The notes below the pieces were generated by a model, which was not told where the DNA came from, made no database searches, and saw only the letters and a list, made by a program, of their open reading frames with translations. Of a stretch of DNA of 64,000 nt, positions 43,943 through 55,986 are shown piece by piece. Location of the stretch: assembly GCF_017591435.1 (NCBI RefSeq), contig NC_059257.1, positions 1,852,326-1,916,325 of the forward strand, read 5' to 3'. The stretch is from Portunus trituberculatus (lineage: Eukaryota > Arthropoda > Malacostraca > Decapoda > Portunidae). The position numbers and the translations under genes were made by a program. The number at the start of each line of letters is the position of its first letter. Within the stretch, counting starts at the first letter, position 1.

Positions 43943-44259
43943 TGTTATTCTCGTTCAGTGACTGATTTGTTGTTGGTCTGACTTGGTCGCAGTGCAGCAC
44001 CACAATCACAGGCAGTGGGAATTTCAAATATCATAACTGCGATTTTTTTATCGTAAATTGAAAAAATGGTAGTAATTGTCAATTGTCGTATCTGTGAATT
44101 TATCGTATACTAAACTAGTGTAAAACGAAGACTTACTGTATGTTTTTTAAATTGATTTCTTTATTTTTCGTGCAGTTATTTATGGGTCGATTTGCTTGTA
44201 ACTACTAAACTAACATTGTGTAATAAACATCTTTCAGTGAAAAAAAAAAATTACCCACA

Positions 44260-44465
44260 TACCTCTTTATTTTCGATTTTTCAAAAACTTCACCGGACAG
44301 TCCCCTAAATTCTCTTTCTACATTAACAACCCTTCTCATATTATCTCGTTCATCCCTGAAACCTGAGAGATCCTTTTCCATAGTATCATTAGTCAGTTTC
44401 TTTAAACCAATAGGTGTTTCTATAAAGTGTTAGTTTTCACTCGCCGTATGTTTTGATTCTGCCAT
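44260..44465 (-). pseudogene. LINE-D ORF1, N-terminal part
   Basis: Starts at ATGGCAGAATCAAAA (44465 downward), giving MAESKHTASEN, then a stop. It continues in frame with PIGLKKLTNDTMEKDLSGFR and NMRRVVNVEREFRGLSGEVF to KSKIKRYV, where insertion X begins. It is the expected coiled-coil start of ORF1. Confidence 0.7.
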
Positions 44466-44653
44466 GCGCCTGGCAGTGCTACTTCGTTCCATCTCTTGTT
44501 ATTCATTCCTTATATGTGATTCAACACTTATTTGGAGATAGGAGAACCTATGGCCCCATCTCCCCCCTGTACATACGTCTAGGCCTGCGTCCAACTCCTT
44601 TTGTAGTAATCTCTGCGAGCTGCTTAGATGCATGTTTCCTGCTCAACGGCTGT

Positions 44654-44676
44654 GGTGTGTGTGTGTGTGTGTGTGT
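44654..44676. repeat. (GT)n junction between LINE-B B5 and LINE-D
   Basis: About 11 GT units, read as (AC)n in the direction of both elements. It lies between the B5 tail and the first base of LINE-D. Confidence 0.95.
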
Positions 44677-46580
44677 TTACCTAGTTGTATTTAGCTAGTT
44701 GTAGTTTTACAGGGCCTGGGCTTTATGCTCGTGTGGCCCTGTCTCCATATCTACACTTATCCAATCTTACTTTAAAAGTATGCACACGTTGCAGACACTA
44801 CTTCTTCATTTAAACTGTTCCATGTCTCAATACATCTCTGCGGGAAACTATATTTTTTAGTATCTCTCAGACATCTTCCTTTTCTCAGCTTTTTACTATG
44901 CGACCTTGTGCTTTGGATGTCATATTCTTCTCTCAGGATCAGTTTCTCATTATCCACTTGGTCCATTCCGTTGATCAATTTATAAACTTGTATCGGGTCT
45001 CCTCTCTCCCTTCTTTGTTCCAGGGTTGGTAGATCCATAGCCTTTAATATCTCCTCATATGTCATCCCTTCAAATTCTGGAAACATTCTTGTAGCTATTT
45101 TTTGTAGCCTCTCCAATTTCCTTATGTGTTTCTTCATCATTTCTTTGTCCATGTAGTGAAATGCTACTCCAATATTCCTTAGCAAATTATATGTTTAAAT
45201 TCTATCAATATGGCTTACTGGTTGATTGTTTTCTTCCATCGTCACTCCTAAGTCCTTTTCCTTTTTAACTTTCTCCAGTTCTACTCCATCTCCCATCTTA
45301 TAGATTCCCACAGGTCGTCTTTCACTCTTTCCCATTTTCATGACATGGCTTTTGTTTACATTGAATTCCATTTCCCACTTCTTACTCCATTCTCAGATCT
45401 TATTTAGGTCTTCTTGCAGTATTTCACAATCCTCCTTTTGCTTTATAACTCTGCACATTTTCGTATCATCTGCAAACAGATTTATGTAGCTGTTCACTCC
45501 TTCTGGCATGTCGTTAATATAAATGAGGAAAAGTATTGGTGCCAATACTGACCCCTGTGGCACTCCGCTTTCTACTGCTCTCCACTTGGACTTCATATCT
45601 TTAACTACCGTCCTTATTTCTCTCCCCCTTAAATAATTCTCTATCCATCTCAATGTGCTTCCTTTTAAGCCACCCTTCTTCTCTAACTTTCATAGTAATC
45701 TTGCATGTGGCACTTTGTTAAATGCCTTTTTAAATCCAAATAAATACAGTCAACCCATCCCTCTCTCTCTTGTACTCTATCAACTATTCTAGAATAGAAA
45801 CTCAATAAATTAGTTACACAAGACTGTCTTTTTCTTAAACCAAATTGGCTATTTGATATTAATTTGTTGTCTTCAAGGAATTCGAACCATTGTTTCTTTA
45901 TTATTCTTTCACACATCTTGCATATTACACTAGTTAGTGATACCGGTCTGTAATTTAAAGATTCTTCCTTCCTTCCGCTCTTATATATGGGAACCACCTC
46001 AGCTCTTTTCCATTCTACTGGTACTGTTCCATTTTCTATTAAGCATTTTATGATGTTGTATATAGGACTTGCTAGTTCTTCCCTACATTCTTTCAGTATT
46101 CTGTCTGAGACTTCATCTGGTCCCATTGCCTTCTCTTCATCCAGTTCCTTCATTAACTCTTTTATTTCAAGCTTGGTTACTTTAATCTCTTTCATATAGA
46201 TTGTCTCTCTATTACTCTGTGGCCTCTCAAATTTGGATTCCTTAGTAAAGACCTCCTGGAATTTTTTATTTAATAGTTCTGCCATACTTTTTTGGTCTTT
46301 CACCATCCCGCTCTCTCCTTTTAACCTTTCTATTGTTTCTTTTTGCCTAATTTTTCCATTTATGAATCTATAGTACAATTTTGGTTGCTCCTTACATTTT
46401 TCGACAATGTCCTTTTCGAAGTTCTTTTCCTCTTCCTTCCTCACCTTAACATATCCATTTCTTGTTGCTTCGAAGTTTTCCTTATTTGCTGGATTTTTAT
46501 TTTTCCTCCACCTTTTCCATGCTCCATCTCTTTTCTCCTTTGCCCTAGCACACCTTGCATTAAAGCAATCTTTCTTTCCT
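44677..46580 (-). mobile_element. LINE-B copy B5, 5'-truncated
   Basis: Minus-strand copy beginning at AGGAAAGAAAGATTGC (46580), just before the ORF2 linker sequence CNARCARAKEKRD. It runs through RT to the tail at 44677, where one tail unit reads TAGCTAAATAC. It begins right after the (AC)5 that follows the B4 tail. Confidence 0.9.
44772..46444 (-). pseudogene. LINE-B B5 ORF2 (reverse transcriptase)
   Basis: 45683-46444 (253 aa) is the longest LINE-B RT piece. It has FINGKIRQKETIERLKGESG, LDEEKAMGPDEVSDRIL, PVEWKRAEVVPIYKSGRK, NYRPVSLTSVICKMCERI and LRKRQSCVTNLLSFYSRI, then LDLKRHLTK after a slip. 45393-45653 follows with ESGVPQGSVLAPILF and FADDTKMCRV. 44772-45185 ends with YEEILKAMDLPTLEQRRERG and SFPQRCIETWNSLNEEVV. 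Three frame changes and an internal deletion near 45200 inactivate it. Confidence 0.88.
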
Positions 46581-46590
46581 GTGTGTGTGT
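46581..46590. repeat. (GT)5 junction between B4 and B5
   Basis: Five GT units separate the tail of B4 (46591) from the truncated start of B5 (46580). Confidence 0.9.
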
Positions 46591-46638
46591 ATTTACCTAG
46601 TTGTATTTACCTAGTTGTAGTTTTACAGGGCCTGGGCT

Positions 46639-49450
46639 TTAAGCTCGTGTGGTCCTGTCTCCATATTTACACTTATCCAATTTTTCTTTAAAACTATGTA
46701 CACTCTTTGCTGACACCACTTCCTCACTCAAACTGTTCCAAGTCTCAACACATCTTTGCGGGAAACTAAATTTTTTAACATCTCTCAGACATCGTCCCTT
46801 CCTTAGTTTCTTACTATGCGATCTTGTGCTTCTAAAGTCATATTCTTCTCTCAGGATCAGTTTCTCATTATCCACTTCATCCATTCCGTTAATCAATTTA
46901 TAAACTTGTATCAGATCCCCTCTCTCTCTTCTCTGCTCCAAGGTTGGTAGATCCATTGCCTTTAGTCTCTCTTCATATGCCATCCCTTTAAATTCTGGAA
47001 CCATTCTTGTAGCCATTTTTGTAGTCTCTAATTTTCTTATGTGTTTTTTTTATGGGAGTCCACACAACTCCTGCATATTCCAATCTAGGTCTTATTTTAG
47101 TACTTATCAATTTCTTCATCATTTCCTTGTCCATATAGTGAAATGCTACTCCAATATTCCTTAGCAAATTATACGTCTCTCTGAAAATTCTATCAATATG
47201 GCTAACTGGTTGATTATTTTCTTCCATTGTCACTCCCAAGTCCTTTTCCTTTTTTACTTTTTCTAGTTCTACTCCATCTCCCATCTTATAGATTCCCACT
47301 GGTCGTCTTTCACTTTTCCCATTTCCATGACATGGCTTTTGTCCACATTGAATTCCATCTCCCATTTTTTGCTCCATTTCCAGATCTTGTTTAAGTCTTC
47401 CTGTAGTATTTCACAATCCTCTTTTGTTTAATGACTCTGCACAGTTTTGCATCGTCCATAAACAGATTTATGTAGCTGTTCACTCCCTCTGGCATGTCAT
47501 TTATATATACGAGAAAAAGTATTGGTGCCAATACTGACCCCTGTGGCACTCCGCTGTCTACTGTTCTCCACTTGGACTTCATATCTTTAACTATCGTCCT
47601 TATTTCTCTCCCCCTTAAGTAATTCTTCATCCATCTCAATGTGCTTCCTTTTAAGCCACCCTTCTCCTCTAACTTCCATAGTAATCTTTCATGTGGCACT
47701 TTATCAAAAGCCTTTTTTAGATCTAAATAAATACAGTCAACCCATCCTCTCTCTCTTGTACTTTATCAACTATTCTAGAGTAGAAACTCAATAAATTTGT
47801 CACACATGACCGACCTTTTCTAAAACCAAATTGGCTATTTGATAATATTTTGTTGTCTTCAAGAAACTCAATCCATTGCTTCTTTATTACTTTTTGACAC
47901 ATCTTGCATATTACACTAGTTAGTGATACCGGTCTGTAATTTAAAGGTTCTTCCTTCCTTCCGCTCTTATATATGGGAACCACCTCAGCTCTTTTCCACT
48001 CCACTGGCACTGTTCCATTTTCTATTGAGCATTTTATGATGTTGTATATTGGACTTGCTAGTTCTTCCCTACATTCTTTCAGTATTCTGCCTGAGACTTC
48101 ATCCGGTCCCATTGCCTTTTCCTCATCCAATTCCGTCATCAACTTTTTATTTCAAGCTTGGTTACTTTAATCTCTTTCATATAGACAGTCTCTCTATTAC
48201 CCTGTGGTCTTTCAAATTTGGATTCCTTAGTAAAGACCTCATGAAATTTACTATTTAACAGTTCTGCCATACTTTTGGGTCTTCCACCATTCCATTTTCT
48301 CCTTTTAACCTTTCTATTGTTTCTTTTTGTCTTATTTTTCCATTTATGAATCTGTAGAACAATTTTGGTTGTTCCTTACATTTTTCGACAATGTCCTTTT
48401 CATAGTTCTTTTCTTCTTCCTTTCTCACCTTAGCATATTCATTTCTTGCTGTTTTGAAGTTTTCCTTATTTTCTGGATTTCTGTTTCTTCTCCACCTTTT
48501 CCATGCTCCATCTCGTTTCTCCTTTGCCCTAGCACATCTTGCATTAAACCAATCTTTCTTTCCTTCTTCTTTAGGTCTATATTTCGGAACATATTCCTGA
48601 CCCCAGTTTTGTATATTTCCAAAAATAAGTTATATTTCTCTTGAACCGTTAATGAGTTTTCCATCTCCTCCCAGTTTACGTTTTAAAATAGTTCTTGAGA
48701 TTCTCAATATCAGCCTTTCTGTAATTTAATCGGTCTCCTTTGTATGATTCATCTCTATCTTCCTTTCCTTCTTCTATATCCATTTCTAATATTACATGGT
48801 CACTCTTTCCCAATGGGCACTTGTATCTTATATCATCGTTAATTGGTATATCCCTTGTAAAAACTAGGTCTAATCTTGCCGGCTCATCGTTTCCTCTGAA
48901 TCTTGTGTTTTCCTTTACTCTTTGGACCATCAAATTATCTATCATTAGGTTCAGGAATCTATCTCCCAGGCATCTTCCCCATACCACTTTCATAATTTTC
49001 CCAGTCTACCTCCTTACAGTTGAAATCTCCTACCAATATCACTTTTCTCCTTTCCTTAATGATTCTTGTAAGACTCCTTATTGTGTCATCTATCATGTCT
49101 CTATATTCTTGGTTAGTCCATGAGTTTGTTTTGGTGGCACATATGTTCCAATGATTGTTAACTCCTTTTTGTTAATATGCATCTTAACATACAGTATTTC
49201 TGATTTTCCTTCCCCAAACTCCACTTGATTTACCACTATCTCCTTCCTTAACATCATCATGACTCCTCCTCCTCCTTTACCCACTCTGTCTCTCCTCCAT
49301 ATATTATACCTTTTATCTATGTCTATTTTATTGCCTCATTTAACTTTGTTTCCACCAGGCATACAATATCTGGTTCTTCTTTCTTTATGTAATCTCTTAA
49401 TTCTAATTTACTAGATAAAATCCCATCTATGTTTGTATACATCATTTTAA
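46639..49450 (-). pseudogene. LINE-B B4 ORF2 (endonuclease-reverse transcriptase)
   Basis: The endonuclease start is in broken frame near 49440-49330 (MYTNMDGILSS-like). GKGGGGVMMMLRKEIVV is at 49093-49284, GDFNCKEVDW-like text near 49020, and PARLDLVFTRDIPINDDI and LGKSDHVILEMDI at 48676-48993. The linker is at 48425-48664. RT blocks at 47723-48142 are LDEEKAMGPDEVSGRIL, NYRPVSLTSVICKMCQKV and FGFRKGRSCVTNLL. 47391-47699 has SGVPQGSVLAPILF and FMDDAK instead of FADD. 46639-47016 ends SFPQRCVETWNSLSEEVVSA and KLDKCKYGDRTTRA. Frame changes make it inactive. Confidence 0.9.
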
Positions 49451-49535
49451 TCTCTTGTTCTTATCATTTTTAGTTAAACTTGCTCCATTCTTTTCTCTTC
49501 TTTCTCTTTTATATACCATTTCCTTATCCTGTCTC

Positions 49536-50504
49536 CTATAATTCTCCAAAAAAATGCCTTCTTCTCCTCCTCTGACCTTTCATTATTTTTTCTCTTGCTT
49601 CTGCCACCAGTTCATTGTGTCTCTTCCTTTCCTCCTCGTTTCTATTTTTCTTTATATATATATCTTTGCAACCTTCTGTTTCTCTGAGTTTTGTTTTTCT
49701 ATATAGTACTTCTTCTGCTGCTGCTTGTGATTTTAGTAATATCTTAATTGGTCTCACTGTTCCTTCTTGATATGGTCCCATTCTATGGATTTCTTCTACT
49801 TCCTCTTCTAAGTTCTGTCTATCCTCATCATTCAGATGTTTTAGTAGGTCTTTACTGATTTCATTTCGTCTTTTTCCTTCTTGGTCTATATTTAACATTT
49901 TTTCTTTCAGTCCAAAAATAATTACTCTTCTTTTTTCCGCAATTTCTCTTACTAAATTTTCTTTTTTCTTGAGGACTCCTATCATTTTGCTTGTCATATT
50001 TTCATCTCTTTCTTTTAACTGTTCTTGAAATACTTCTTGAAATGATTCCTTGTCTTTCTTATCTTGGATTCTCCATGCTTGTACTTCTTTTTTAATCACG
50101 TCTTGTACTCTTTCTTCTTCTTTGTTAACTAGATCTTTTAGCTTCTCTTTTTTTTTCTCGGCTTTACCGAGTCCTTCTTCCATGAATTTCTTGTAGTTCG
50201 CTATTTGGACTTTTAATTCTTCATTTTCGGTTCTTAGCCTAGTTTCGTTTTCTTCCACTCTTTTTATCCTTTCTTTCAATTTCTGGAGCTCTTTATCCTG
50301 TTCTTCATTCTCTTTCATTCCCATACTCTCCTTTATCAATTTATCTAATTTACGTTCGATAGTCAAGACTCTATCAAATAGTGAAGTTTGCGCCGTATCA
50401 AAGCCTTCAAATTCTCTTTCTCCCTCACCAACATTGTCATCATCATCTTTCATTCTTTCCCTTGTCACATACCTGCATTTAGATGGAATATCTTTCTCAC
50501 TCAT
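49536..50504 (-). CDS. LINE-B ORF1 protein, intact (322 aa)
   Basis: Intact frame from MSEKDIPSKCRYVTRERMKD. Residues 45-180 form a long coiled coil (TIERKLDKLIKESMGMKENE onward, rich in Lys, Glu and Leu heptads), which would mediate multimer formation. Residues about 205-300 form an RRM-like fold: KRRVIIFGLKEK is the first strand, VEEIHRMGPYQEGTVRPIKI the second part, and QAAAEEVLYRKTKLRETEG follows. The C-terminus is basic (KGQRRRRRHF). It is therefore an L1-type ORF1p: RNA-binding, cytoplasmic particle-forming. It is the only intact ORF1 of the A-D families here. The start is supported by the same Met in B3 at 16855. Confidence 0.9.
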   Translation of the reverse strand: MSEKDIPSKCRYVTRERMKDDDDNVGEGEREFEGFDTAQTSLFDRVLTIERKLDKLIKESMGMKENEEQDKELQKLKERIKRVEENETRLRTENEELKVQIANYKKFMEEGLGKAEKKKEKLKDLVNKEEERVQDVIKKEVQAWRIQDKKDKESFQEVFQEQLKERDENMTSKMIGVLKKKENLVREIAEKRRVIIFGLKEKMLNIDQEGKRRNEISKDLLKHLNDEDRQNLEEEVEEIHRMGPYQEGTVRPIKILLKSQAAAEEVLYRKTKLRETEGCKDIYIKKNRNEEERKRHNELVAEAREKIMKGQRRRRRHFFGEL

Positions 50505-50642
50505 TATTATTTAACACTGTATTCATGAAAAAAAAAAATGAGTCGACACTTTTTGCCCAGGCCACTGTAAACCCAAACAAAGGTAGTGAAGATCAGCTGA
50601 TTCTCGGGAGCGACGGTATTGCGTGCTTCCTCTACCACGTCT

Positions 50643-50644
<2 letters not shown>

Positions 50645-50681
<37 letters not shown>

Positions 50682-50690
50682 ATGTGTGTA
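50645..50690. repeat. (GT)n at the 5' end of B4
   Basis: About 17 uninterrupted units, then degenerate (CGTATGTGTGTAC). In the direction of B4 this is (AC)n directly upstream of the element. Confidence 0.95.
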
Positions 50691-52572
50691 CATTATGGTC
50701 ATAAAAATAGAAAATGGGTGTCTCAGTGTTGGAATGTGAAATCACCGCTGGGCGAATGTAGTATTCAGGATGACAAAACGACCCAGTCGTTTACTCGCTT
50801 TAATGCAGTTAACCTGCATGACAATCAAATTGACACCAGTATGAGGAATATTGAAATGTAAACAAAACACATGCAAAATAAGACATATAGCCATCACAAT
50901 AATAATTGATTATTTAATACAATATACAGTCAACGTAAGGATAACCGATATAAACATCATAATTCTTAATGCCCTACTTATACATAATCATTGACACAGT
51001 GAGAAGTAACATGAATCATGAACAAATCAGTATCATGAACAATGACACGAAGGCAATAATACGTGTATTGTAACTCACAGTGTAATAGCAATTAACTTAA
51101 CAATAATTCTCAGCTGAGTAGCAAATAGCAAATGAACTACAACATAACATATACGACTATGGGGATCGGCGTTGGACAGAATAAGATGTATGGAGAAATC
51201 AGAGGGCGGAGTGCAACACCTCTCTCACTGACAACCAGACAGAATATGCCTCCTTCAGAGGCAGCTGGGGCACACCACATGCGACCTATTTCTTCATCCC
51301 CTGCAGAATCAGCAGCGATCGTCCTTATCTATCCTACGCGCAGCATCATCAATCTTTGCACATAAACAACCCTCTCACTGCCTCTCTGCATCTAAGTTAA
51401 CCTTCGTACATCTTCACTACTGTTACTTACTGATATATTTACTAATGTTCATATGTCCTTAATACTACAAGTTATGATAATTAACTATTCTCTTATCATT
51501 AGCATCCTCTATCGCCAGCAGCCTCACATTACAGTGTGAGGCACCATGACTGGCGACTACAGTATGTGTGTGAGCGTGTGCGTGTTGTAATATTCATTGT
51601 CAAGGCCTGTAGTGCTCCTGCCCAGTTGGGTGGTTTTTCAACAAAGTCGTGAAAATTTTGGTTTCTGTGGGTGGGGGGGTTTTGGGCTGTTCTGACTCTG
51701 TTTGATGGGTTTTTTGGCTCGTTATGTACGCATCTGCTGCACTACACCACACGCCCTTAAAAATATTTCTGAAATCATTCAAACTTTTGACATCAGTGTT
51801 GTTCCTGCTTTCACAGTGACCTGAATCCTTACTTCATTACTCTGAAAGGTATGAAGGGTTTTCTCACTTATGCCCAGAGCTTGAACAATCACCAACATCT
51901 GGCTCGTTTTATACCTATCTAGCATTTCCAACTTCTGTTCCAGGGTTCAGGGATTTCCTTAATTTCTTGGTAGCACTTACTGCATTTTGAGATAGTAGAA
52001 CATGTTTGGGAACCATGGTAGAAATGTAAATAAAAGATGATACTGTACAGCAAAACAGAATGAGTGTTTAGATAGCACAACAAGAGGAGATTGATTGTCA
52101 TTTGAACGGCATGCGGGAACTCACATGAGACATCTGGTAACATCTCATTGAAGAAACTCGTGAACGTGAAAAAGAACAAATGAAACATTCATTTGGATTT
52201 TGGATCTCATGTTATTTAGAAAATGTATAAAACAAACTAGCATAAAATGAGTTACTTGTATATCTTTATGAAGATTCTGTGACTGGTTTATTGTGCTGCA
52301 CTTACAGCAGAGGCATGGGGAGTAGGAGTGTGTGTGAGCAGATTTGTGTCTCACTGTTTGTGAGTGGACCTGTGTATGTCCAGGTGACTTGGGGGTAGTC
52401 AAGTCACCAGATTAGTGGTGGCCATAGACAGCAAAAAAGGTATTTCCACCAGTATAGGGTTAAATATTAAGTTGTGTGTGTAGAACATTATTACCATAAT
52501 TGTTACTGACACTGTATGGCCGTCAGCAGCATCATCACAACCACCACATCACTCCTAATATCTTCCTTGCAG
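50691..52572. other. Non-coding sequence upstream of the GXYLT exon
   Basis: No gene or element is recognised in these 1.9 kb. Base composition is ordinary AT-rich. Short frames such as 51600-51782 (minus) and 51132-51365 (plus) have no recognisable features. A G-run (GGGTGGGGGGG) is at 51668. It probably includes the 3' part of the upstream GXYLT intron, whose acceptor TTCCTTGCAG ends at 52572. Confidence 0.5.
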
Positions 52573-52722
52573 GAGTTAACTCTGGAGTCATGCTGATGAA
52601 CCTGACTCGCCTCCGTCGCTTTGGGTGGGAGGAGTATGTGGTGCCCATCTACAAGTTCTACCGACTGGCTATCACTTGGGGTGACCAGGACATTATCAAT
52701 ATTATATTCCACTTCCATCCAG
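52573..52722 (+). CDS. GXYLT1: Glucoside xylosyltransferase exon (internal)
   Basis: A 150-base internal exon with acceptor TTCCTTGCAG and donor AG/GTAATATT. It encodes VNSGVMLMNLTRLRRFGWEE, then YRLAITWGDQDIINIIFHFH. NSGVMLMN and WGDQD.-N are the conserved acceptor/nucleotide-sugar-site blocks of family GT8 glucoside xylosyltransferases (GXYLT1/2, Drosophila Shams). These ER type II membrane enzymes add xylose to O-glucose on Notch EGF repeats. The exon starts with two bases of a split Gly codon and ends with one base of the next codon, in phase with the following exon at 58716. Upstream exons with the transmembrane segment and DXD motif are not in this window. It is the only clear host gene. 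Confidence 0.88.
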
Positions 52723-53269
52723 GTAATATTGCTGGTGGTGATGGTAGTAACAAGATATAAAAAGAGAACTATACCCCCTCCCTCCGCCCCTCAAAAAAAA
52801 AAAAAAAAAATGTATGCAATCTTCAGATACTTAGAGAAAGTCAATCACATGCCATTAGCTCCCTACTTATCTTTATTAATGCAACATGTCAACTCAAGGG
52901 ATTTTAGTAGATAAATATTAATTGGTCAGCAGTTGTGACTTGTAAAGTAAGCCACACCTTCCTTAACCCCTTCAACACAAGGATGCATATTTTGTGTCCT
53001 TGTAGTGCTGGTAACATATCTGAGGTTGCGCATAATGCATCCTAGCAGAGCGTCATGCTATGATGCAGTTTTTGTGGATATTCCCATACAGAGGTTTCCA
53101 CTGGCTCTTCTCAACTAGTCTCTTGCAGATAAAAAAGTCCTGGACTTTGCCATGTTGAAGTTATTAAAGCATTGAATAGTAGAATTATGTGCACCAGGGG
53201 ATCATGGCTTCCTTTCTAACACTACAACTGTTATTTCATGTCTGTTGACTTCACAAATGCTTATTTCCT
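52723..53269. other. GXYLT intron, start
   Basis: No gene. At 52964 it contains TTAACCCCTTCAACAC, which resembles the termini of R1/R2 (CCCCTTC after TTAA), followed by a small hairpin AAGGATGCATATTTTGTGTC. The second end is not found, so it may be a solitary fragment of the same TTAA family. Confidence 0.4.
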
Positions 53270-54420
53270 TTCTTGGGAGGGGACCATAAATGTCCCCAGG
53301 TTTGACTGCTCTCTCGGTGGCAACCGAAATGTCTTGACACATCCCTCAACTGTTTCTTCATTAACTTCTGCAACATTCACGGTCTTAGATCTAATTTTCA
53401 ATAAGTAGAACACCATCTCTCCTCTACTAAACCTCATCTTCTTTTCCTCACTAAAACACAGCTGTGGGAGGCAACTGAAAGTAGCCCTTTCTATGCTCCC
53501 TCCGTTCCTTTTCTCTATCCTCATTTTTGTTCTAAAGCTGAATGTTGCATATATATGCACAGTGACTTGACTTGCTCTCATGCCCACACTCTCGAATCTT
53601 CCATGTTTTCCACCATCTGGTTTTGACTCATTAGTCACTCTAACTAAATTTATCTGTGCTGTCTGTCTCGTAACTCCTCTTACTATAGTAAATTCTTTGA
53701 CTATTTAACTTCCAAAGTGGAGCATATTCTGTCCCTTTATCCTTTTGCAGAGATCTCCATCCTTGGAGATTTCAATGTTCACCAACAGCTTTGGCTTTCC
53801 TCTCCTAGACCTAGAGCAACTGGTGCAACACTATTTATGTTCCTGACATTCTTGGAGATAGCTCAACATTCTTGATCTTTTCTTTACCTCTAATCCTTCT
53901 GATTATGCTGTTACCCTATCTTCTCTGTTGGGCTGCTCTGATCACAGTCTCATTTCTGTATCTTATCCTATTTTTCCAATCCCTCTTCAAGATCACTCAA
54001 AGCGGTGGTGCCTGAGGTGTTTTACCTCTGCCAGTTGGGAGGACCTGAAGAGTTATTATGCTGAATTTTCCTGGAATGATTACTGTTTCTGTGTCAGAGA
54101 CCCATCTCTTTGTGCTGAACACATAACAGAGGTGACACTGGCATGGAGGCATACATTCCTCATTCTTTTTCTCAACCTAAACATTCTAAACCTTGGTTAA
54201 ACATAGCCTGTTCTCATTCTCATGCTATACATGATAGATAGCCTGCCCACAAAAGGTACTTAAGCTTTCCATCTCCTGAATCTCATGCACTTTATATTTC
54301 TGCCCAGAATCATGCCAGATCTGTTATTCAACTTGACAAAAACTCCTTCATAAATAAAAAATGTCAAAATCATTCAAACTCCAACTCCCCTTATGACTTC
54401 TGGCATCTGACCTAAAACAC

Positions 54421-54645
54421 CTGGGCTGCTGTGGTACAGTGGAACCATGCATGCTTTGGGGTCCGCGAGGTCTCCAAGCGCACGGGTTCAAATCCTGTCC
54501 ACGGTCTGAGTGTAGGTTGGGCTTCCTTACTCGGGGCAACGGTTTCCTAGCGGGTGGGCTTTGAGATAGGAAGTACCCAAAAAAAGTACCCCCTTTAGCC
54601 CCTTAAATTCCTGTGAAAAGCCCACATGGTATGAAAAAAAAAAAG
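54421..54645 (+). mobile_element. tRNA-derived SINE inside J2
   Basis: An A box TGGTACAGTGG at 54432-54442 and a B box GGTTCAAATCC at 54485-54495, both perfect RNA polymerase III promoter boxes. A tail region with CAACGGTTTCCTAGCGGG and AAAGCCCACATGGTATG follows, then poly(A). It is a different family from the SINE at 16381. The related 3' fragment is at 1678-1785. Pol III transcription would be expected from an intact copy. Confidence 0.88.
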
Positions 54646-55986
54646 AACTTTGTTTTCATCTATCCCTCCTTTATTTCATCTTGATGGCACCACTGCCACC
54701 TCTTCTGTCTCTAAAGCTGAACTCTTTTCTCAAACCTATGCTAGAAACTCCGCCTTGGATGATTCTGGGCTTGTCCCTCTCTCTCCTCCTCCCTCTGACT
54801 ATTTCATGCCTTTAATCAAAGTTCTTCATAATGATGTTTTCCATGCTCTCATTCGCCTAAACCCTCACAAGGCTTGTGGACCTGATGAGATCCCTCCTAT
54901 TGTTCTCAAAAACTGTGCTTCCATGCTTGCACCTTGCCTGACCAAACTCTTTCAACTATATCTATTGACTTCTACCTTTCCTTCATGCTGGAAGTTTGCC
55001 TACATTCAGCCTGTTCTTAGAAAGGGTGACCATTCTAATCCTTCAAACTACCATCTCTTGCTTGTCTAAAGTTTTTAAATTTATCCTCGATAGGAAGATT
55101 CTTAAACATTTGTCACTTCACAGTCATCCATCTGATTGTCATTATAGCTTCTGTCAAGGTTTCTCTTCTGGTAATCTTTTGGCTTTCCTTACTGAGTCTT
55201 GGTCTCTTTTAGAGATTTCGGTGAAACTTTCTTTGTCGCATTAGACATATCAAAAGCTTTTGATAGAGTCTAGCTGAAAGCTTTAATTTCAAAGCTGCCC
55301 TCCTATAGTTTCTATCCTTCTCTCTGCAAATTTATTGCAAGTTTCCTTTCTGACTGTTCTATTGCAGCCATGGTAGACAGCCACTTTTCTTCTCCTAAAT
55401 CTATTAACAGTGGTGTTCCTCAGGGTTCTGTCCTGTCACCCAGTCTCTTTTTTTTATTCATTAATGATCTTAACCAAACTTTTCTTGCCCTATCCACTCC
55501 TTCCGTTACCGTTACCGCTGTGCCATATCCTCCAGGACGTGGGCAACCATGGACTTCCACCCTCTTCTATCCCTTGTGGCTCTGATGAACTCCTACACTG
55601 ATGATGTCACCCTACATCTTTCTACATCTTTTCAGAGACATCCAACCCTTCAGGAAGTCAACAGATCATGCAGGGACGCCACAGAATGCCTGACTTCCGA
55701 TCTTTCTATGATTTCCGATTGGGGCAGAGAAAACTTAGTAGTTTTCAACGCCACAAAAACCCAGTTCGTCCAACTATCAACTTGACACAACCTTTCAGAT
55801 AACTATCCCCTCTTCTTTAATGACACTCAACTGTCTCCCTCTTCCTCACTAAATATTCTCAGTTTGTCTTTTAACCCCTTCGTGCCGGATGTTAAAAAAG
55901 CCCGCCTGTATGATATACGGGTGGTAGTGCCGCTTGACGCGGAAACTTCGTGCAAGCTTGTCATACATGTCGTCTTTGTGTATTAT

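Larger units (their letters stand above)
46591..50644 (-). mobile_element. LINE-B copy B4, full length (4.05 kb)
   Basis: Minus-strand element from a (GT)n-bordered 5' end at 50644 to a double CAACTAGGTAAATA tail at 46591. The 5' UTR is about 135 bp, ORF1 is intact (49536-50504), and ORF2 is broken. The matching 5' end of B3 (16719), also against (AC)n, confirms that this is the true start of the family. Confidence 0.92.
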
